A stretch of DNA of 64,000 nt from positions 22,134,854-22,198,853 of the forward strand of contig CP093830.1 of assembly GCA_033063855.1 (NCBI GenBank). The letters run 5' to 3'. The stretch comes from Smittia aterrima. Its lineage: Eukaryota; Arthropoda; Insecta; Diptera; Chironomidae. The notes beneath the pieces were generated by a model. It saw nothing but the letters and a program-made list of their open reading frames with translations. It made no database searches and was not told the origin of the DNA. A program made the position numbers and the translations under genes. Below are positions 43,001 to 58,000 of the stretch, in pieces (positions within the stretch are counted from its first letter, which is position 1; each line of letters begins with the position of its first letter).

Positions 43001-46000
43001 CTCCTCATATTTACTTTACCGAGAAATATTTTTACTGCTTTCGTATTCATTACAAACGACACACATACGACACCCATCCAAGCCGATAAGGAAAGTAATG
43101 ACAATCTAATGACTTTTTCCGTATCATTTTCGAGAAGTTGTGTGTTAAATTTCAGTCTCTAATGAAGTTGTTTTATCACATAAAGTTGTCAAAATGGAAA
43201 CCGACGACGACAAAGTGTAGTTTGAAATGAAATTATCAACTCAACGAAAACAATGAAGCAGAAAGATCAAGTGCGTTATCAGCGACTTTAAAGTGATTGA
43301 ACCCACCGGCACAATCTGTCATGAATAAGAAAATCTATGACAAATTTCTCTTTGAAATCGGGCGACACATTTTATTGGATTTGATTCGAAGGGGAAAAAA
43401 AAAGTTTGAGACAAATAATTTTCCTGTCTACGTTTGCCATTCGTGCTCGTGCAATCCCTCGATGGGGGAAAGTAAAAGAGACCATTGCCGCTTCTAATTA
43501 GATTTGTGTGTCTATTAATACGAGAAAGAGGACGAGAGAGCGAGAAAAAAAAACTAATTAAAATGTATCTACGAGAATTCCCTTAAGGTTGCGAGCCAGT
43601 AAAAAAGAAGGTTCGTAATTTTGGGGCATGGATTAAAATTTATTAGCTTTTTTCACAAGCTCCATGTTAAAGATCTCGTTCAACATCCTAACTGTGACCC
43701 TTTCCTTTCTTTTGATGTCATACGCCAGTGGAAAACGAGGACGGAAAACTTTATCTTTCAGTTACACATTTTTTATTGCAGTTCGCTCTCACTCATTCTC
43801 TCTCTCTCTCACTCTCGTCACCCCGACAGGAGTTAATGTCCATGAAAATTCATTTTTGAATTTTAAATTAATGAGGAAAAAATATTCTCGTGGCTCAAAA
43901 AAGTTTTAGCTTTTCATTTCGACCGCAAGACAAAAGAGAGGGAGGAAGAGGTTGGGAACAGATAAAAACACATTAAAGCTGTTTGAAACTAACACACGGC
44001 AAAATGGGGGGAAACAGAGCAAAGCCAACATTTCAACAAATTTATGTTGTTTGTTGACTCAAATGTCCCTTTTTGCCGCTGCTGTCCTACGCCGGTGAGC
44101 AGACCAAACATAAGACAAACTAAAAAGGGAATGAAACCATAAAATGGAATATTAAAAGGCGTAAAAAGGAGCATTTTGTTTGTTTTCTCTGAAACATTTC
44201 TAAGCAGAAAATTTGTCGTTCATTGTTTATTTATGGGAAAATAATTATGATTTTCAATTAAATTAATTTGAGAGAGAGCTCATTGTATGATAGCAACGCA
44301 CGTCGATTTAATTAAATGTCGGACGTGTGACCAAACATTTTTCCCGTCTCCAGTGTCAACTTAAGTTGTCTCAGGACGCATTTGCATCTAAGTAATGAAT
44401 GGAAAATAAATTATTCTCGAGGAAAAAGAATTTCCACTTAAACTGTCACTCTCCTGAAGAAAATGTCATTCAACTCGAATCCAAATGGATTTATCATTGT
44501 TTATTATTCACTCCTTTTCCTTCTCTTGCTGACGGAGTGCGAGACTCTTCGTTCTCGACGGTCCACTCGATAACAATTGAAAAAAGTAGAAAAAAAAGAA
44601 AAGTTTATTCCTGATGATGCTATCAACCTGAGCTTTGTGATGCTAACATTTTGTGAAATAATAAAAACAGGAATTACAACCAGAACGAAATATTCTGAAG
44701 AGATTTTTATTCGCTAGACAACGAGAGAGGTGTTTGATCCTTTAAAAAGATTTTTATTTGATTAAAATACAAATTTTATGTTCTGTTGTTGGAACCATAG
44801 ATTCGCCCACATAGCGAGCGAGAGAAGGGATTCCCCAGCACAATGAACTAGTTTTAAATTCAAAAGGACATTTAGAAATGCCATGTCCCCAAAATGCTAT
44901 AAATTATTCGAATCCACCTCGATGTCTTTCTCCACCTCTGATCGCAAATATGAATGCCATCTTTTTCCACTTTAGTTGTGTGTCTATCTGTAATATTTGT
45001 TTAGGTAACATGGTCCCATCGTCCCATATGCATTATCAATTCCCTAAACATCGAAAAGGTAGATTTTCCATTGCGAGTGTAAAAACTTTTTCTTTCCCCT
45101 CATTCACATTTTACTTTATAAATATTAATTTCGTCGAAGAACTAGATGAGCCAATAATAGTTTTGTTTGTTTGCAAAGGAACGTTAAACGACATTTCATT
45201 ATTTGAGTTTGTTGTTAGTTTACATCCATTAACATCAAAAGCATTCAGTGATTCCAACCGTGCCTCAATTATAAATAAAGACTTCGAATCGTTTGTAAGA
45301 GAGAACGACGAGGGAAAAGTTGTTTTCCATCTTCTTGGAAAGTCAAATAACTTACTATCATCTTTCTGTATGCAATTCAACTCAACTCTTCAAGCAGTTC
45401 GTGAATAATTATTTAATTTTTCATAAAATTCATTAAATTAAGTTCTCGTTTTGAAACTGTTTGAAGCAAACGAAGTTGAGTTTAATGAGAAGTTTCCAAG
45501 AGCAACGAAGAAGTTAATTACCATCTTCGATTTATTTTAACACTTGCACATGTTAATTTATAATTTCCATTCGTTATTGATTTTGATTGGAAGAGTAAAG
45601 CTCTGCTCTTGCCAAAAGAATTTCTTGGCACAATTTAGCTCAAGGTTCGCAGAGTGAGAAAAGTATCAGATTTTCACATGACTCAGGGGCTCGAACTGAA
45701 CAGAAATATTCTTGGTTAAATATTCTGAGTCAAGTCCAAACCCTGGCGAGAAGCTTTGGAGGAAGAAAAAAGTTTAATGCATATGAAATTTTATGTTTCT
45801 GATATTCTCTGAATCAGAATTCGCTTTCATGGAACTTTATGCTTTATTTCAAATTGGAAAAACATAACATAAACATAGAAGTATGAAACATAATAAAAAT
45901 GTAAATATCTTGAGACTTAAGTCAGTTGAAAGGGGAGAGAAGAGAAGACAGACACTTCTTGCGGTCTTCAGTTGCTAAGCGTAAAAGCTTTAGTCTCTTG

Positions 46001-49000
46001 TGGTCGATTCTTTCATTTTGCAGTTCACCTGCAACTGAAATTACTTTTTCTTCATCCCAAGAAAGAAAGTTCCTTCATCCACAGAATGATCGATCCCCGA
46101 CACCATCTGCGCAATGTTTTGCTTTAATAATTAGGAAATCACTTAATTTCATTGATATTAAAGGATTATCCTTCACGCTTCGCTTTCATTCCAACGCAAT
46201 CCGCGGATATTTTTATGCTTCAACCCAGAAGCTTATTCCTCTCTCGCTCTCGCCGCATATTCCTTAAAAAAAAGAAACTTTTTTAATGAAAAATCCCCCT
46301 TGCAAATAACAAAAGTTAATTTTAACGAGGCTCAGTTTTTCCGAGTTTTCATTTCGGGAAAGCTGACGGAAGAAATGAGAAACGAAGAGAAGACATAAAC
46401 TATAAGGCTTAAAGCGCTTAATATTTGATGAGGATTTATCTCGAAAATTTATAACTTTACAAATTCGTTTCTTTGATATCTGAGTCTGAGCATTCGAGCC
46501 AAATGAATTGAGATTTGTCGTAGCCGGATCATTAAAAAGATACAAAACTTCAGACGAAATCTGTGAAAATATTTCTGGCTTTTGGTTGGGAATCTATGTA
46601 TGCAAACTTCTTCGTCGTCGTCTTCTTATGTTAGTTATTCAATCCAGCAGAAGTTTTCTCCAACAATTAAAACAAAGAGATCAGTGAGCAGTCGTTGGGA
46701 GGGAAATGAGATAATAAATTTCATTTTCAACCACTCCACGTTCAGAGTTAAACGTGTAAAATTTTCAGAATTAAACAAATCGAGGAAACATGGATGCTCT
46801 TTGTAAAATACTTTCTCCGTCTGTCGGAAAAGTGCGGTTTGTCGAAACTATATAAAGAGTAAGAGAGAGAGTAGGGACAGTTGACAGAATTCACAGTCCA
46901 CAAACAATTTTCGGTTGTGGAGAATCTTGTCTTTCTTTCGGAAGGAAAAACGACACACAAACGAATTTCCTCCCCAAGTATTCTTATTAAATCACGTTTG
47001 CGATGCAGCTCGGAATGTGCTTGTTGGAGAGGAGACAAACTTCTGAAGTTTTCTTTTGACTTTTGAAAACTTAAATATTTCATATCGTCGACAGCCACAG
47101 AAAATTTCAACCGCAAATCCCTTGTTTCTAATTTGTCTATGTTCGGAATAAGTCGAGCGAACGAGAGAACATGAGCTCGCTGCATAATTCCTTTGGTTGC
47201 TTCTTCCAAGTCATTTTTATCATCCAATTTCTATGTAAACTCTGCTCACTCCAAATTATCAGCCGCTGTGTCGAAATGTATTAAAATTTCTGAGTTTTGA
47301 CATGTTCGACGATCTCATCGATTTCCATTTTTATTAAAATAAGAAATGTCTTAACTGAGGAGGGAAGAGTTTCTAAAGGCGTCGCAGTTCAAATAATCAA
47401 ATAATGTAAAACATCGAACGAATTGTTGGTAGGGAAGTGAAGCAAATGAAGATGATTGGAACTCATTTGAGTATAATGCAAGGAAACAAATTCGATCTAA
47501 TGAGGAGAAGATCTTCTCGTTCAAGCGAGACTGTCATGACGAGAAATTTCCATTATCGAATGTGCTGTTGGGTGTGAGTTGCGTATTCATATTTCATTCG
47601 CTTTAAATTTTAATCCACATCATTTACTTTCATAGCGGAGCACGAAAGCCGTTGCCACCGAAACGATTCTCGCACAAAAAAGTCACTTAAAATTCTCGAG
47701 GAACTTCTTACCCGAATCCTAAATCAAGTAAAATTCTTTCAAGTGAAATCTGAAATTAAGGACTTTGAAAATGAGGGAGACTCTCCCCTTTTTTTTGCTT
47801 GTGAGGGAGCATAAAGTTGTGGAAATGTGAAACATGGAACAAATCACAGCATATGTTGCGTTGCGAAAGAAAGAAAGTTCATACATTTGCTCTCAAGCAT
47901 TCGTTCGCTTCGTTACAAATGGAAAAGCACTTGCCATTTAATTCGCATTATTTTTATTTAGAAATTTGCAAAGAGGAATTTTCAAGAAGAGAAAAAAAAA
48001 GTCGCTGAGAACGAGAAAGTTTAGTTGTCGGCTCGATTATTTCCTGACAGTCTTTGCAACTTAAAGTCGAGGCAATATATCATTTTCCCTTCCTCGACTT
48101 TGCCTTCAGATTTTGATACGCATTTGGGCTTGCTTGATCTGGAGTGAAGCTTCAGAAATATAAATAAATAGCGAACAAGTGTTTTCCTTCTCGCCTCAAT
48201 CAGATGAGCATTATATGCTCGTCGTATCTCGTAAATATTATTTATTATGAAGTTGCTGTGCTCGCTATCTTCGGCACAAGGCTTTTTCGCCATGAACAAT
48301 TCAAGTGAACAGAGAGAATCCGTTCACGAAAATTCACTCGAGGAAGTATAAATCTTTTTAAATTTATGAGCGCCAAACAAATTCTCTCATAATTCATTCG
48401 TCAAATTAGATTAGCCATGCTTGTGGAATAATATTTTGAATATCTAATCCATTACCCAATGTATACAATTTGTCTGTCGCACTCTTCATCGCTTTACTCT
48501 CTGCTCCAGTTTCCGATGATTATATTTTGACTTATTCATCAAATTACGTTATGGCAGTCAGTTAACTGTTATCGCAACCTTTGCAAGCGCGCTTGCTCGC
48601 TTAAAGCGATCACAAGATGGAGGAAAATTGAATAATTTCTGTCTATTAAAGCTCTCGCAGCAAGTGACGGCGATGAGGTGACACTTTCATAGATTCGTGC
48701 AAACAGATGTTTGTTCTTAATCATCGTAATTGATAAAAGCGCTTTCGTATAATTATTTTCCGGCTGCGCTGGAAAATTCATTTCAGACGCCGCTGTTCGA
48801 GGAGATTTGACTGATGACTCTCGCCCGCCTCCACTCGATGTGTCTCGACTTTGACAAGCGATATGCTTCGAATTATTCATTCTTCTCCTTCTCTTCATGA
48901 TCTAAATGCCAATCGAGAAGTTGACGAAAGTCAAAGTTTCCATGTTGTTGTGAGGAAAGCTTCTCTCTTGGCGAGTGAAAGGGAAAAGCGATTGTAAGCT

Positions 49001-52000
49001 TTTCATTTCTCTTTTGTTTTTCCTTCTCACATGAGTGAGAGTGAGGGGGTAGGGGAAGGAAAAAATTGGAAAATTGTTTACGGGTTTCCTTCTTCTTCCT
49101 CCTCTAGCTTCAGTTTAAAGGACAAAAATCTAATTTTAGAAAATGTGATATTCTCTCTCTTCATCGCCATCATCAAGGCGACTCTAGCGTGTGGATCCGT
49201 TTTATTTTCTATCAACTCAATATACACACAAACTCTAAGCATCATGTATGCGCACTTTTCAATGTTTTATTGATCCTTTATTTTCATCACAGATCACGTA
49301 GCAGCAACACCAACCAAATTGAAAACTAATTTGCACTCTATCTATCTCTATCTCCCTTGGAGATGTCACAGCAGCATCAGCTCAACACACAAACCATCCT
49401 TTCATGTTTGGTTTTTGCCGTAATATGTGAATAAATATCTCTCACTGTGTGTGGATTTCTCAGCGCATTCCTCCTTCTCGCCCTTCTTTGCTTGCTTACT
49501 TATTTCCACTCGTGTTCAAGAAAAGAAGCGTCCCTGTTGAATATAAACATTTGTGAGTAGACTGACGAAAGTGTAAATATGCATATCACATATTCGGTTA
49601 CGTTAGAATATATTCTGCTTAGCGAGAAATCATGCTTAGGTGGTTGAGGCAAAGAGATGCTCGACAGACGAGTACTCGATGCGAATCACCGCTTTAATCC
49701 GACATCAAAGGGAATGAAATGTGTGTGACTCATCTTTCTCTCTGTTTCTGTATCACGAACTGATACAATATACCTGAGCTTCTCGTGGAAATAAGAATTT
49801 GTTTGAACAGAGAGAGAAAACGACACACAACACGATTTAAATTAACTCTTTGACACCAAAATGATGATTTTAATCGCTTAAAATCTGGCAAATTGCTTGA
49901 AAGACAAACAGAAACTCGATTGAAAATGCGCGAGTGATAAATGGTGTGAGGGGAGAGAGAGTGGAAAAAGAACGATGCCAACCCACGTCACAGATTTTCG
50001 CCGTTTACCTAAATGATTAATGCAAATTTAAAAGAGCAAAATCTTGATGAAATTCCAAATGTGAAATCTGCCGAAGTTGTGCGCTGATATTTTAATCACA
50101 TTATCTTGAGTCACGGTGTTCGACGGAGAAGAGCTCGAGAAGAATGTCAATTTTGATAACTCGAAAAGAATTTCCATCGTTGACGGGAGGAGTTCGATGT
50201 TCATTTTCGTTTTCAATTATTTCGTTTTTTTGGCAAACATCTCCCATTGAGTCGTCGAGCTCTGTACATGAAAAAGTCTTTTGAATCCAATTTATTGATA
50301 AAAGGCACTTTATGTCCTGTATTTTCGTCGATGAGAAGAATGAAAAACTTTCGAGGGAAAGAAAAGAGCTGCGTAAAGAAATTTGAGATAAAGAGAAAAT
50401 ATGTAATCAATAAATTCGAGATTGAATCGACTTCTGTACGTTGAACCCTTTTATCACTGCTTGCCGCATGATTCATTCCCCTTCGGTTGCTTTTTCATCG
50501 GGAGAGGTGGTAGGAGAGATGTCGAATGTCACACTTACTGTGAAATATTGAATCCACTTTGAACTCAATTTGAAAATTAAGGCGAGGAAATTCTCTTTTT
50601 TTTGCACTTTATTTAATTAAACTTTCTTGCCTCCTTCTCGGTACTTCGACTGTTGTTAAAAAGAATTGACAATGGGATTGGGTTGCAACGGGACGAACGA
50701 AGAAGATTAGATTAACTTCATGCTGTGAAACGAGAGAACTCGTTACTTTGTGTGTATGTTGTTGCCAACCACGTTACTGCGTCTTATGTTTCAAGATGCT
50801 TCCCAAAATCTCGAGTGGAATTACAACAGAAGTAATAAAAATTACTTGGAATGCTTCAGCATCCTCACCCACTCGTTTTCCATCAAATTTAATGCGCCCC
50901 TTCACTTTCCCCTTCGCGTTTAAAGCCAAGCGCGTTGGTCCATTAATATTTACATTGATGAATTCGACACTTTCGCCTTCCTCTCACTCACTCGTCGTCG
51001 TCGTCGACAGCGTCTCCCCATCGAACTGAAATTAACTGTGAAGAAAAGAAGAAAGATCGAAGTTCATCAACTTTCCGAACTCATCGGAATTTTTTTTCTC
51101 TTCTTATTCTTTTCGCTTTTCTCTCTCCGATAAGTTATTTGTAGCCCGTGCCCTGTATAATTTCCACTTCATCAAAGTGCGGAAAATTTTTCAACGCCAG
51201 TTGCTTCCTCTTCCCGCAGCAGATTATTATGTATTGTTTGGTTTGGTTTCGTTCGGTGGTCGAGCGAAGAAGGTCAAAATCATCATCCGCATTTTTTTTT
51301 ACACAACGCCCGCGCTCTTTCATCGAGCGAGTGTTTTTCATTTGTTTTCCTATTAGAAGGCTCAAAGAGTATTTCTACCCTCAGCCAGCTAAGGTTTAAA
51401 AATTGTTTGCCTCGTTCGCGTAAATCTCGTATGTAAGGAGGAAGAGAGAGGGAGATTTGATCCTTAATGGAAAAGTTCTTTGAAAGCGACGCAAAAAAGG
51501 ATTTACGAGTCCGATTGGAACTCGTATATGTTCCACTTCGTTTCACGGTTATTCAAAGCAATTTTTGCGGATAACTCGCATCATGAGCCATGAACAGAGA
51601 TGAGAATTAATGACAATGCTTGCGTTATGGAAAGCAATTAATCATTTGAAGTACGCATGAGAGTTTTCCTCTTCTTTTCTGACTTAAAACTCTATCATGT
51701 CATTTGGGATTTTGTCGTTAATAATTTTCAGAGATTTAAACGACTCGCTGCTTCCTTTAAAAACCCTCCGAGATACATCCAGCCGACCATAAGTGGAAGT
51801 TTTCATTATTCATTATTATTGTTGATCATGCTGTGAAATGTTTTGAGTTCTCTCTCGCATGCGGCAAACTAAACTTTCTTTTCAACAAGGCTTTTCCCTA
51901 ATAAAAACTCTGCGTGTGTGTGTGTGAGCGAACAAAAGGAAAAACTGAAAATCGGAGATGGAAAAATAAATCATTTCAGTTCCGAACTTCCTTTTGTTGC

Positions 52001-55000
52001 TGCTGCTTTTTTTTTTATTAAAACACGGTCGACTCACGAAACAAAAATGAGATCAATTTTTCATTCGTTCTTTGAAGATTTCTCTCGCTTCGCTTGCTTG
52101 CTTACTTTGCGAATGTTTGTTACCGGAGAAATTAAGTAGATGTTTTGACAATTCCTTTATATTACTGTCAGCAACGATTTAAATGGATGAGGTGCAGCTT
52201 TGGTGGGAGGTTGAAGTTTGAGGGGGAAGGGGAAAGGGAAGTAGAGTTGTAGACAGAAGCTTCTGTTGGCTTTTCCAATCGGAATCAACAATTTAATTGT
52301 GCGAATGAGTCTGAAATTGAATTGAAAATTTATTCCCATGCCGAACGATGAAGTCGAGCGATAAAGAAAGAAAACTGTAAATGAAACTTAATTTATGAAC
52401 ATTCTCGAAATTTGAATTAAGTTTTCGCAATTTAATTTAATTGAAACTTCAATTTCATTAAGTCTCTCACTTTAATCAGAAGCTTTCATTTGCGATAAAT
52501 TTAGTTCAGGGTGAACTTCGTTCTCGGGAAGAGAATCTCTGCACGATAGCGAAAGAAAAAAAACTTTTGTCGACGTAACACTGAATTTACGTCCTTTTAT
52601 TAAATAAATAAGATTGCGGGAGGCGAACGCTGGAGTAGACTGAGTACCATAAATAAATAAATTAGGACGAGAATTTCCACGACGAGCTTGGGAACTCGTA
52701 CGTGAGTCTTCATGCAAGAATAAAATTTTTCTTTTTCGCACTTTCTACTTTCTTATTCTTTAGATTTCCTTCTTTCAATTTATTTTCTCTATTCTCTGTA
52801 AGCTTCGTCATCTAAGATAGCAGCACTGTTGCTATTGTTTGTTGTGTCATCAGTCTTGTGCCTGTTGTATGCCTTTCGTGTTTCAACGTCGTCGTCGTCG
52901 CCGTCGTTGGAAAATGATAATAAGTCTACTGCTTTTCAGCTGTTTCTTCGTTCGAACCGCCCCACCTCGAAACCGAGTGACTGATTGCCCTCATTCCGTA
53001 AGGAGATGAGGCATGAACGACGCCTTCAACTTTTACAGTTGATAATATAGCGATGAGCGAACTGTAGGATGCGATGAGGCTTCCAGTGACACCAACATGT
53101 TGAAAAACGTTTTCATTGTCTCGCATGCCGATGCAAACACAACTCTCCTTGATTCACATGCTGAGTTTTCTACCCCATTGTCGATAAGATGTCAACGAGA
53201 AAAAAAGCTTCTTCTTATACTTCCGAGTCGACGTTATTCTTCTCCTAAAACATTTTTTCCTCTCATTCTTCAGGTTCATGGTGATGATGATGATAGAGCT
53301 CGCGTTATTGCATGATGATAGAAAGTTTAAATGCGTGCTTGGCTCCATAGAAAATCAGCCCGTGAAATAAACATCTTCCCGAGAGCTTATTCCTTCCCCT
53401 TTTGGGATTTCATAACGATTTTTTTTCTTTGCTCGCTTCGCATAAGAGGAAACTCGACACTTTCACGCCTTCAAAGTTTAGTGAGAAAGTGTTGAGCTTC
53501 ATGGAGTGTAAAGATATTTTTGCTAAGCACACCACCAAAACCTCGTCATAATTGCTATGAAGCGTATCTTGCTCTGTGTGGCTTTCGCCTACATGCTTTT
53601 AAGTCTAATTAAAAGTCGCGCGCTACTTCTCACCACCTGAAATATGTATGAGGCTAAATTAATCTTCAAAGAGTTCAAATTAATTTCAAAAATCACGCGC
53701 TCGACATCAGTTGAATATCTAAGCACTTGACTCCGGCGCGCCATAAATTAAAACTACTCTCGTGTGCTTTTTATATCCGTCTGTGTGACATTTTCTGGTT
53801 GAGCTCAGAGCGAAACTTTCACATCACCGCACATCGCACAGCGCTAATAAATTTTTTGTTATTTCACATTATGACAAAGCATTATGAGGATTGTTCTCGT
53901 TCCCGTTTAGCCACAGATATGCGAGGCTCACACCAACCCAAGGGGCGTATATTGCGTGCTAATGTTGAATTAAAAAAGAGGAAACTTTTCCTTCGCTTCC
54001 TACATCACACATTATTTAATATAGAAGCTTTTGAAATAGGAAGTTGAACTTTCTGTTAGATCGCAAAGTAATTTTGAATATTTTTCTTTTTCTTTTTGCA
54101 GCGGCAACAAATTGTGTCTTTCCCCAGCAGTGGAATGGCTCATGGTTTCAGTCAGGAGAGCAGCAACCAATAACTTTCAGCGGTTCAACAATGAGCAGTC
54201 GAGGACGATGTGTAGCTAGCGAGGGTGATAAATATTTACTAGTCAATGAGTAAGTCAAACAGCAAAAGTTTCTTAGTTTAAGAAGAAATCAGTAAAAGTC
54301 ATGAGTTTGATTTTTAAGAGCGAAATCCCTCGGAGATCAAAAACTTCGCTCGACAAGAGAAGCTCAAACTTTACAAATTAGATTATTCGTTGTGAACTCT
54401 TCCGTTGCAAGGCAAACTCTTCCTCATCCTCTCAACAGAGCGTTGATGACTTCTTTCACTCCCTCAACTTTAAACTTTTTCATCCGAAGGCATTTCACTT
54501 ACCTTCAGAAAAAAGAAAACTTTAAAAAGTTGTTTTCTCCTCTCTCTCACTGAAGCAACTTAATTTCTTCTCGGAAAGTTCTTTTCAAAAGTGTGAAGAC
54601 GAAAACTTCCTCCCTCGGTTCATAAGTAATGATAGAAATGCATATTCCATACATGATTTTCCTCTTCTTCGCCAACAACTGTATCGACGTGATGATAAAG
54701 AGCTCTTTTTGTTCTTCCATCCAGAAGCTACAACTCGCACCATCTTCTTCCGCTTTTCAGAATGTTGTTGCTGCATTTATATAAATGTCGACATATTATT
54801 ATTATTCACGTGTTGTGCATTTTGTTGAAGAGAAGAAGCAGAAACTTATGAAACTTTTATTCGTCACATCTGTGCTCGCCGAAAAAAAAAACGAGAAACT
54901 TATGGAAGAGAAAATTTCATAAATATTGAAGGAAAAAATCTTTGCGATCCCCAAGTCGACATACATTTGCAAGGAAAAACTTTTAAAGATGTAGTGAATT

Positions 55001-58000
55001 TCCTTCGTTTGCAAGAGAGAGAGAGTACAGCCGATCTATCGCTTTTCTTCCAGCTTCAATAATATAACGAGGATGTAGTCAAATGAAACTCTTGACAGCA
55101 AAAGTTTATCTTCTTCCCTCGGATTTAAAGTTTCCTTTCCCTTTGTGTTATTACAGGAAAGATTGTAAGAGGTGCGTCGTCATCTACGAGAAGCATCAGA
55201 ATGTTCTTCAATATAAAGAGAGTGAATGTGAACTAGAACAAAACAAACCAGCGTCGGCAGCTATCAGTAGCGTAATACGAAGTGATTACAACAGCGATTC
55301 CAGATTCCAAGGCAGCGAACAATATTTGGACCCAGAAAGTGAGTTCATCATGACTATCTTTACCATTCCGACTTCCTTTCTCTTTCCTGATAAATTAAGA
55401 TTAATTTTAAGAATGCTCAAGATGTGGAATGAATGCGTAATTTTTATTAATTTCCTCCTACAAACACTCCGTTCCATTTCATTTCCTAGAAATGTTTTTC
55501 CTTTCGACAAGACGACTGAGTCGCCATTGCGACTATGGAAATGAAGGTGTGCAGTGCTTTTCTCGGTAGGTGGGTGGACGGAGAGAAGAGAATGACGAGC
55601 ACAGTTTCCTTAAATCATTACTTTTTATCAGCGAAACACACAAAACCTGACATTGGGTTGTTAAGTAAATTATAAAATGGTTTCAAAGGGCGACGTGACT
55701 CTCGAGTAGAAGAATTTTAACGAAAGGAGAATTCCGCACAGAAATTACATCATCGAGAAATGGGGAGCGGATTGTAAGTTATGTAATTCTCCTTTGAGAT
55801 TCGTGGAATGGTTGAGCAAGCTCGAATTGAATTTCAACAAACATAATTTCAACTCCATCTGCGCTCACTCAATTCAAATCAACTCGACCTCATTTTTCGA
55901 TGTCTCCCTTGGCTCTTCTTCTTCTTCATCTCCTTCTCCCCGCAATTTTAAAGTTCAATTGCCCTTGTTGCGTCCTTAATGCTGTGGCAAATCCACTTTG
56001 AGCAAATATATTTAAATTAAATTCTTGACGGAACAACGAGCCGACACTTCAGCTTAACTCAAAATATTGACGAAACATAATTTATTTATCTTGTCTGTCC
56101 CACTTCTCCGCTGCCACTCAGCGAAATTTGTCAAATGCTCTTACATATTTACCTTCAATTATTACTGCGATAAATTAAATTACTAAATTGAAAATGCTAA
56201 TACAAATTTTTATCGCTTGCTCTCGTCGTTGTCTTGTAAGGAAAACCTAAGAAAAAAACTTCACATTTTCGTGAATAAATTGAATAATTTTTCCTGTCAC
56301 TTATTCACCCTCCAAAGTTAATTTTAATAATTTCTGTTTCGAGCTCGCTTTTGTTGGTTCTTTGTCTTTCATTTTTTCCCACTTTATTTTGCTTATCATT
56401 AATCAATTTAATGAAGCATTTTTTTTCCGTGAAATGCTTTCACTTGCCGGGTTTGCTATTATCGTAGATTTTCGTTGAGTTTGTAGCGTCGGCAACTGAG
56501 AAAGGATGATTAAACTTGACTTCTCTTTCATGTCATAGTCTTTAATGTCATTTTGAGATGACAGTGAGCGTTTCATTCTTTGGGAGAGAGAACAAAAGTT
56601 TCTTTCCTTCGTCGACAACGACTCGCGATGATATTTTATTGTCGAGTTATTAGCGAGAAAATTTCGAATGATTAAAGGACAAAAACTTGATAGCATCAAA
56701 TGAACGGCAAAGTTTTTCTTATCGCGAAACATCTTTCCGAGAATTGAAAAGACAGTGATGAATGAAATTCTTTGTTCGTTTATTTCCGAGCCGAGTTGGT
56801 TTTGTGCTTTTGCCAATCGACAAAAAAAAAAGAGAATTTAATTGTGAGAAATTTCTGTTTCGAAAACATCTGGCCACAAATAAAAAGATGGAGAAGGTAG
56901 AAGAACATATTTAAATTTGAATTATTAGAATTCCGAAATTGAAACTTTTTGTTTCCAAAATCGAGATTAATATTTTCTAAAAATGTTTCCCTTTCTTCGC
57001 ATTGTCTTGCTGTCTGGCTAGCTTCTGCAAAAGCGAGACTAACTTCGCTTCTATGTACGCTTAGCAAACATTTATCATCGAGTAAGGTCGAGTTGAAATT
57101 CAGATTCGAGGGAAACGGTAAACTAAGATAATAAATTATGAATATTTTAGCAAAAAAACTTTGAATTCTCTCAAACATTAGCCGGAATTCGTAAGTCGAG
57201 TGATGAAAACTCAGACAGATGTTCTTTGATTCTGTCGGTTATCAGGAAGAGTTTAATGACTTTTTCACAATGTTGTTTTAAATTCTACAACCACACACAC
57301 ACACACACAGAGTAGTGAACACGAGTCATAGCAAAAAGTTCTTTCGGTGAAAACATGTGGAAAGTAATTTGCAATCTGTTCCACATCCGAAAAGCTCTCG
57401 TACATGGAAATTTCATCCAATCATTCCTATATTGATCTTTGCAAATAGTTGTTGGACTGAACAAGCTCTCAACGATAGAACTCTTTGTTTTTTCATGTTT
57501 TTAATGTGGAAATTTATCTTCCGACTGATCTTCGAAGAGAAATTTTGATAGAATCTCCGTCTAAACCGACATTATGAATAAACCTGTAAAACATCTCATG
57601 AAATATGTATTTCACTCTCTTGTACACTTAGCTGTAAGATCAGGAAGGAAAAAAAATCATCCTCAGGAAAGGTACATCAGTGAGAAAAGTTTCTCCCAAG
57701 TAAACTAACCCGTGTTGGGTTAATTTCTTAGTTATTTCCCCATCTTTAAACTTCTAAGACTTTCAAAGAATATAAAATGAACAGTTTTGCTTTTCCTCTT
57801 CGAAAATTCCCTCTCCTTTCTTCTCAAAGAGTTTTAAAACCAAACTTTTCATTCTAAACGGACGATAGTGAAGTAAACTTTCGGAAGCAAAGAAAGAAAA
57901 ACTCTTTCGAAAGTGTTTGCTCTTATGAAAACATTTTTACCTTCTTACAAAACATTCTTCTGATGGTTTGTGTAGGCGAAACTTCTAAAAATAATTTATT

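Larger units (their letters stand above)
16030..54101 (+). other. Intron 1, about 38 kb, containing a nested receptor gene
   Basis: The donor GTGAGT is at 16030 and the acceptor, after a pyrimidine tract (TTTTTCTTTTTCTTTTTGCAG), ends at 54101. It is phase 1 on both sides. The intron holds the antisense ionotropic receptor gene (35121-37096), its flanking direct repeats, an assembly gap, several microsatellites and no other gene I can support. The stretches 16420-22347, 22448-34940 and 37436-54101 contain only unrecognised short open frames. A first intron this long, with exons otherwise clustered, is typical of genes with much regulatory DNA in intron 1. That is inference, as no specific enhancer is visible. 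Confidence 0.8.

Noticed and set aside
46748..47227. 159-codon - strand frame with a charged N-terminal half
   Set aside because: No domain recognised and no splice sites linking it to other exons; its C-terminal half is Ser/Tyr/Phe-rich, like nearby chance frames. Within the tail expected for stop-poor AT-rich DNA.
56403..57178. Two overlapping - strand frames (137 and 132 codons)
   Set aside because: They overlap in different registers, show no known motif and have no supporting splice structure. They sit inside intron 3 in low-complexity sequence.
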